DNA of 64,000 nt. It comes from Phycisphaerales bacterium (lineage in GTDB: Bacteria; Planctomycetota; Phycisphaerae; Phycisphaerales; UBA1924). The notes under the pieces were generated by a model. It saw only the letters and a program-made list of their open reading frames with translations, searched no databases and was not told the origin of the DNA. Shown here piece by piece: positions 59,789 to 64,000 of this stretch; position 1 is the first letter of the stretch, and each line of letters starts with the position of its first letter. Location: NCBI GenBank assembly GCA_016709445.1, contig JADJMV010000006.1:62001-126000 (forward strand). The letters run 5' to 3'. Both the position numbers and the translations under genes were made by a program.

Positions 59789-61255
59789 GTGACCACCGCC
59801 CACTCGACCCCCAAGCCCATCCCGGCCCCCGCCGGCTCCACCGACCCCCTCCAGCTCATCGACGTCGACCACGTCCGCCTCTATGTCGGCAACGCCAAGC
59901 AGGCCGCCTATTTCTACGCCCACACCTTCGGCTTCCACATCTCCCAGCTCGCCGACCTCACCACCGGCTCCCGCGACGAGGCCGACTACCTGCTCACCCA
60001 GGGCAACATCCGCCTCATGCTCACCACCTCCCTCACCAAGGGCCACCCCGCCGCCGAAGAGATCAAGCTCTACGGCGACGGTGTCAAGGACGTCGCCTTC
60101 ACCGTCCACGACGCCGTCAAGGCCTACGAGCAGGCGATCAGGAACGGCGGCAAGTCCGCCAAGGAGCCCCGCGTCATCGAGGACGAGCGCGGCGCCGTCA
60201 CCGTCGCCAGCATCCACACCTACGGACGCTGCATCCACACCTTCGTCAGCCGCACCGGCCACTACGCCCTCCCCAACGTCAAGAAGGGCGCCGAGTTCAT
60301 GCCCGTCTTCAAGAAGATCGACAGCCCCGTCAACGCCCACAACGCCGCCCACCCCTGCGGCCTCAAGTACGTCGACCACCTCGTCGGCAACGTCGAGGAA
60401 GGGAAGATGAACTACTGGGTCCAGTGGTACGAGGACGTCATGGGCTTCAAGATGTTCAAGCACTTCGACGACAAGGACATCTCCACCGAATACTCCGCCC
60501 TCATGTCCAAGGTCATGTCCAGCGGCAACAACCTCATCAAGATGCCCATCAACGAGCCCGCGGCCGGCAAGAAAAAGAGCCAGATCCAGGAATACCTCGA
60601 CTGGCACGACAACACCCCCGGCGTCCAGCACCTCGCCCTCCGCACCGACGACGAACTCCACAGCGTCGCCGAACTCCGCCGCCGCGGCGTCGACTTCCTC
60701 AGCCTCCCCGACACCTATTACGACGTCGTCTGGGACCGCGTCGAGAAGACCCTCCGCGAGCACGGCCACGACACCGTCAAGGAAGACCACAAGCGCATCA
60801 AAGACCTCGGCATCCTCGTCGACGCCGACGACGAAGGCTACCTCCTCCAGCTCTTCACCAAACCCCTCCAGGACCGCCCCACCCTCTTCTTCGAAATCAT
60901 CTGCCGCCGCGGCTCCCAGTCCTTCGGCAAGGGCAACTTCAAGGCCCTCTTCGAAGCCCTGGAGCTCGAGCAGGAGCGGCGGGGGCAACCTGAGCTTCCG
61001 TCGAACGATCTCGGTAGACTGCACGAGATGAATCAGGCTCTCGGCTTGACCGTCACACAGACCACGCCCACGGCCCCGCCGGAATGGATAACAGCCATCC
61101 CCCCGGCGTCTGGGTGGCCGGCACGATCCCGATCTGGCTGCTCTTCGCCTGGATGGTCGGCAGGCAGGCGCAGAGCAAGCACCAAGGCTTCTGGAAGTAC
61201 TTCATCGCGTCGCTCTTCTTCAGCCCGTTTGCTCTCTCCCTCGCGCTCCGCCTGA
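59789..61255 (+). CDS. hppD: 4-hydroxyphenylpyruvate dioxygenase with an aberrant C-terminal run-on
   Basis: Fe(II) dioxygenase that converts 4-hydroxyphenylpyruvate to homogentisate in tyrosine breakdown. GTG 59789 follows AGGGAGG. Two glyoxalase-fold halves carry the iron ligands His (GLKYVDHLVGNVEEGKMNYW), His (TPGVQHLALRTDD) and Glu (TLFFEIICRRGSQSFGKGNF). The family normally ends near EREQ-RRGNL; here it reads EQERRG then QPELPSND and runs 85 residues further, in Ser/Arg-rich sequence of no family similarity. One G fewer in the run 60981-60985 restores RRGNL and a stop at 61029-61031, so the last 225 bases are probably not coding. Confidence 0.92.
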   Translation: MTTAHSTPKPIPAPAGSTDPLQLIDVDHVRLYVGNAKQAAYFYAHTFGFHISQLADLTTGSRDEADYLLTQGNIRLMLTTSLTKGHPAAEEIKLYGDGVKDVAFTVHDAVKAYEQAIRNGGKSAKEPRVIEDERGAVTVASIHTYGRCIHTFVSRTGHYALPNVKKGAEFMPVFKKIDSPVNAHNAAHPCGLKYVDHLVGNVEEGKMNYWVQWYEDVMGFKMFKHFDDKDISTEYSALMSKVMSSGNNLIKMPINEPAAGKKKSQIQEYLDWHDNTPGVQHLALRTDDELHSVAELRRRGVDFLSLPDTYYDVVWDRVEKTLREHGHDTVKEDHKRIKDLGILVDADDEGYLLQLFTKPLQDRPTLFFEIICRRGSQSFGKGNFKALFEALELEQERRGQPELPSNDLGRLHEMNQALGLTVTQTTPTAPPEWITAIPPASGWPARSRSGCSSPGWSAGRRRASTKASGSTSSRRSSSARLLSPSRSA

Positions 61256-61284
61256 TGCGCGTCCCCGAAACTCCGAACCGGTGA
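61084..61284 (+). CDS. Small membrane protein
   Basis: 66 residues: MDNSHPPGVWVAGTIPIWLL then FAWMVGRQAQ, a polar middle (SKHQGFWK), and YFIASLFFSPFALSLALRL then MRVPETPNR. Two hydrophobic segments on either side of a charged loop look like a hairpin membrane protein. The frame differs from the run-on of the HPPD gene and has far more natural composition, which supports it over that run-on. No good ribosome binding site is seen before ATG 61084. Unknown function. Confidence 0.45.
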   Translation: MDNSHPPGVWVAGTIPIWLLFAWMVGRQAQSKHQGFWKYFIASLFFSPFALSLALRLMRVPETPNR

Positions 61285-61335
61285 GCCTCTCACCTCCCCG
61301 TCGGGTGGCCCGAGTCACCAAACCCCACCGCCCGT

Positions 61336-61375
61336 GGCACCAGTCAGACTCGGCTCTGAGAGCCTGACTGGTGCC
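61336..61375. terminator. Long palindromic hairpin in a convergent intergenic gap
   Basis: Perfect 12-bp arms GGCACCAGTCAG / CTGACTGGTGCC with a 16-base centre that can itself pair (GGCTC / GAGCC). It lies between the HPPD-side genes (plus) and the 61703 gene (minus), so a bidirectional terminator is the simplest view; there is no U-run. The rest of 61285-61702 has no gene that I can support. Confidence 0.55.
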
Positions 61376-61702
61376 GCCCGTCCCGCGACCCCCCGCACGC
61401 TCCGCCGGATGCCACACCCGCCGCCCCCCGCGGGCATGATCACCCCGAGCGTGATCTCCGACAAACCGTGAACGCCCACCCAATCACCACCGCACCCCGG
61501 AGGGGTGCTCTTCAACACGGACACGATCAGCCGCAGTCCCAGTGCCCGAGCAGCCTGCCGCAAACGACGCACTCAAACACATCCGCGCTCGGCCCGTTCG
61601 CCTCACCAAGATCCTCGATGAGTTCGGCCCGCTCCCCACTTGTCCCGGGCGCAGCCCGAACGAGCCGATCGCCCCAGTGCCTCCGCCCCGACCCAGACCA
61701 CC

Positions 61703-62320
61703 TCACAACGCATCCAACTCCGGCGCCTCCAGCCTCGCCCCCAGCGCGGCCTCCCGCAGCGCCGACTCCACCGACACCGACCCATCCAACCGCACGTAGA
61801 ACGGCCCGCGCTCCGCCGCACTCGCCTCGCCACCTTCAACGCGCACCACCAACAGCCCGCCCACCCCCGCGCACTCCCGACCCAGGTGCCGCAGCGCATG
61901 CCAGAACCGCCGGCTCGATGGCCACGATTCGATCATCTCAAGGAGCACTCGCCCCGTCCCATGCCGCGAGCACGCCCCCAGCACCGCCGCCATCATCTCC
62001 TGCAGGCAGACGTCCTCGCGCATCGGCGCGTTCCCGATCGCGGCATGCACCACCACAACGCGGCCCCCGGCGCTCGCGATCTCCACGGCGTGCGGCGCGA
62101 CAGTGAACACCGGGCCGAGCGGCTCTTGCGATACCTCCCGCGCCGCCTCCAAATCCCGCGCCACCCGCTCGCGGTACCGTCTCCGCCGCTGTCGATCCTT
62201 CCGCCATTCCGATCGTGCCGCGCGAATGCGCCGCAGCCCCAGCACCGCCAGCGGAGCCCCAGCCAACACCACCAACACCGGCGCCAACCACACGGCGTGA
62301 TCAATCATCCACTCGATCAC
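61703..62320 (-). CDS. Membrane-anchored protein of unknown function
   Basis: 205 residues from GTG 62320, which follows a G-rich ribosome-binding stretch. One N-terminal membrane segment (AVWLAPVLVVLAGAPLAVLG) is followed by a very basic helix (RRIRAARSEWRKDRQRRRRY) and a soluble alpha/beta domain with GGRVVVVHAAIGNAPMREDV, CLQEMMAAVLGACSRHGTGR and GLLVVRVEGGEASAAERGPF. I do not recognise the domain. The methyltransferase gene lies upstream on the same strand, separated by the 8-bp tandem repeat. Confidence 0.65.
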   Translation of the reverse strand: MIEWMIDHAVWLAPVLVVLAGAPLAVLGLRRIRAARSEWRKDRQRRRRYRERVARDLEAAREVSQEPLGPVFTVAPHAVEIASAGGRVVVVHAAIGNAPMREDVCLQEMMAAVLGACSRHGTGRVLLEMIESWPSSRRFWHALRHLGRECAGVGGLLVVRVEGGEASAAERGPFYVRLDGSVSVESALREAALGARLEAPELDAL

Positions 62321-62346
62321 TCGCCCCCCCCTTCGCCACAATCATC

Positions 62347-62418
62347 ACCCTCTCACCCTCTCACCCTCTCACCCTCTCACCCTCTCACCCTCTCACCCTC
62401 TCACCCTCTCACCCTCTC
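62347..62418 (-). repeat. Tandem repeat, nine copies of an 8-bp unit
   Basis: ACCCTCTC repeated nine times without a mismatch (GAGAGGGT on the minus strand), with partial units at both ends. It begins inside the last codons of the minus-strand methyltransferase gene; the TGA at each unit junction stops translation in every frame, and one of them is the stop of that gene. It is a slippage-prone microsatellite, not a CRISPR. Confidence 0.95.
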
Positions 62419-63140
62419 ACCCCCAAAACCCACGCCGTCCACGGCGCCACCGTCGTCTCACTCACCCACGCCCTCCCGTCCCCCTCCTCCCCCAGCGGTC
62501 GGCACACCTCGATCACCTCAAGCCCCGCCCGCGCATACGTCTCCCGATAGCTCTCCTCCGTCCACAACACATCCTCCACCGGGCGCCGGTCCTCGACATC
62601 CAGCATCACCACCCGCACGATGTCCCCGCTCTTGGCCGACCGATTCTCCGGGAAATCCTTCGTCGAGAACGACGCCCACTCGTGGACATAGATCTCCGGA
62701 GACGACACCAGATTCACGATCCGCCCGTTCGCGCGCAAGACGCCCGCGAGCCCGCGCAGCAGCCGCACCTTCCTCTCCATCGTCGGCACGTTGTCAAACG
62801 GGAACGCGCAGAAGACCAGATCGAACTCTCGGTTCTTGAGCGCCCCGAAGTCCCCATCCCCAACCAGCAGATACTCCCCCTCCGGGTCCCGCGCTCTCGC
62901 GCGTGACAGCATCTCCGCCGAGATATCGATACCGACACTCTCGAACCCCAGCCCCTTCAGGAACCGTGTCGAACGCCCCGACCCGCACCCGAAGTCCAGC
63001 GCCATCCTCCCCGCCACATGCATGGCAAAGAGCGCGGGCAGATCCCGGAACGCGAGGGAGTACGTCCCCGGAAACTCGAGCCCGGCATACGACTCCGCCC
63101 GGGCCTGGTCCTCATACGTGTTGAAGAACTCGTCCGCCAT
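62409..63140 (-). CDS. SAM-dependent methyltransferase
   Basis: 243-residue class I methyltransferase. The SAM-binding motif I is MALDFGCGSGRSTRFLKGLG, followed by the acidic post-I residue in VGIDISAEMLSRARARDPEG and motif IV in REFDLVFCAFPFDNVPTMER. The rest resembles Methyltransf_11/25 proteins with unknown substrate. GGGGAGGGATAG precedes ATG 63140. Its C-terminus ends in LGVRG, where the final GVRG and stop are read from the tandem repeat, so the exact end can vary with repeat length. Confidence 0.88.
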   Translation of the reverse strand: MADEFFNTYEDQARAESYAGLEFPGTYSLAFRDLPALFAMHVAGRMALDFGCGSGRSTRFLKGLGFESVGIDISAEMLSRARARDPEGEYLLVGDGDFGALKNREFDLVFCAFPFDNVPTMERKVRLLRGLAGVLRANGRIVNLVSSPEIYVHEWASFSTKDFPENRSAKSGDIVRVVMLDVEDRRPVEDVLWTEESYRETYARAGLEVIEVCRPLGEEGDGRAWVSETTVAPWTAWVLGVRG

Positions 63141-63310
63141 CTATCCCTCCCCGCCCCCCGCGCGCACAGATCGTACCTTCGCCCGACAATCTGCACCCAA
63201 CCGCCGCTTCTGTGCGCTATGGCGAGGCCCTCCACCCCTTCCCGCTTCCCGCCGCGAGCCTCCCCGCTCACAATGGGGTCAGACCGCCAGTCACCAAGGG
63301 GGAGCACGAC

Positions 63311-64000
63311 ATGGACCTCACCAACCGCATCGCCGCCCTTCAATCACCAGAGCCCGACGCGCCGGCAGGGGTCACCGAGCCCGTCGCGCAGGCCGGGGCC
63401 TCCCCGCCCGACAAACCCATCCCCGCGCCCCCAAACGCCCCCCGCGTCGAGACCATCCTCGCCGATCCCGCCCACCTCGACAGCATCCTCCGCGATTATC
63501 TCGACGGCCAGATGCAACTCCACCACCTCGCCGCCTGCCACAACCTCCCCATCCCCACCCTGCTCGCCCTCCTCGACGCCGAGCGCGTGATCGCCCTCCT
63601 CGACGACCTCACCCGCCACGCCCAACTCCAGGCCCACCGCCTCGCCGCCCTCGCGCGACCCGCCGCCATCGAGAAGCTCAGCTCCATCATCCAGGGCGAT
63701 CCGCTCTGCTCCCAACTCCTCCCGCCAACCATCGAGGCCCGAACCCGTGAAACCATCCGCAAGTCCGCGGCCCACATCGAGCGCATCTCCAAACCCAAGC
63801 CCGCCTCCCGGCCCACCCCCGAGCCCCCGTGCCCCCCCGAGCCCGCTTCCCAGCCCGCCCCCCAGACCGATCGCCCCAACGCCGAGCGCCCAACAGATCC
63901 CGCGCCAATCTCGCCGGCAACCGACGACAAGAGCCTGATCAATCTCGACGCAGCTCCGCTGCCAGACATGCCGCGCAATCTTGTGCGGAGACTGCGCACC
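63311..64000 (+). CDS. Unidentified Pro-rich protein, runs off the right edge (partial)
   Basis: From ATG 63311, eight bases after GGGGAG, the frame stays open to the end of the window (230 codons, no stop). The N-terminal third is Pro/Ala-rich (PDKPIPAPPNAPRVET). A helical part has ILADPAHLDSILRDYLDGQM, HHLAACHNLPIPTLLALLDA and AAIEKLSSIIQGDPLCSQLL, which could be a helix-turn-helix-like unit. Then comes a long Pro/Glu/Ser linker and DAAPLPDMPRNLVRRLRT. The clear ribosome binding site and helical pattern support a real gene; the function is unknown. Confidence 0.7.
   Translation, partial: MDLTNRIAALQSPEPDAPAGVTEPVAQAGASPPDKPIPAPPNAPRVETILADPAHLDSILRDYLDGQMQLHHLAACHNLPIPTLLALLDAERVIALLDDLTRHAQLQAHRLAALARPAAIEKLSSIIQGDPLCSQLLPPTIEARTRETIRKSAAHIERISKPKPASRPTPEPPCPPEPASQPAPQTDRPNAERPTDPAPISPATDDKSLINLDAAPLPDMPRNLVRRLRT

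Noticed and set aside
62347..62418. CRISPR array
   Set aside because: The unit is only 8 bp with no spacers and no cas genes nearby; it is a simple tandem repeat.

Overview
The window is GC-rich, gene-dense chromosomal DNA that looks like a planctomycete of the Phycisphaerae type. The reasons are C-terminal dockerin-type repeats on secreted proteins, a very long secreted dehydrogenase with HEAT repeats and a cytochrome c motif, a zinc ribbon carrying CPDCGYDLSGL, a PEP-CTERM-like tail, and a bacterial ribosomal-protein operon with an enlarged L17. No rRNA, tRNA, CRISPR array, integrase or transposase was seen. The assignment to a group is inference from memory of these families.

Layout. 1-5683 is the end of the spc/alpha ribosomal region: tail of a probable rplO, then secY, map, infA, rpmJ, rpsM, rpsK, rpoA, rplQ. 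adk and rpsD are not at their common places. 5691-7156 holds two anchored proteins with a secretin-like beta-domain pattern. 7181-13324 holds an alcohol dehydrogenase, pheS and a System II cytochrome c maturation operon (small unknown protein, resB, ccsA). 13511-17331 is an overlapping CHASE4 histidine kinase and REC-GGDEF-EAL regulator pair. 17338-23391 holds two large secreted proteins. 23765-28751 holds a LOG-family nucleosidase, an MmgE/PrpD protein, a small membrane protein and a PhzF / zinc-ribbon / CPBP operon. 29330-32741 holds a secreted protein, aspS and a single-domain globin. 32947-37066 holds two dockerin-bearing subtilases and the decayed remains of a third. 37078-45732 is metabolic and transport genes (two SDRs, thiolase, MscS channel, solute-binding protein, pyruvate kinase, thiS, thiG). 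45893-50788 holds PrsW, a phosphatase-like protein, apaG, an amidase, a phosphoesterase and a lipid kinase. 50789-52290 is gene-poor, with repeats and a probable gene remnant. 52291-64000 holds an MFS transporter, trpB, TPR and HEAT proteins, a pseudokinase, HPPD, a methyltransferase and an unfinished ORF at the right edge.

Two window-wide patterns stand out. First, about ten genes have a TANNNT hexamer ending only 5-8 bases before the start codon and no Shine-Dalgarno sequence, which suggests leaderless transcripts; the other genes have clear SD sequences. Second, six genes with otherwise good coding sequence are broken by what looks like a single-base frame change (near 6682, 9880, 33390, 47158, 53935 and 60983). 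That many suggests assembly or sequencing indels rather than six independent gene losses, although real mutations cannot be excluded.
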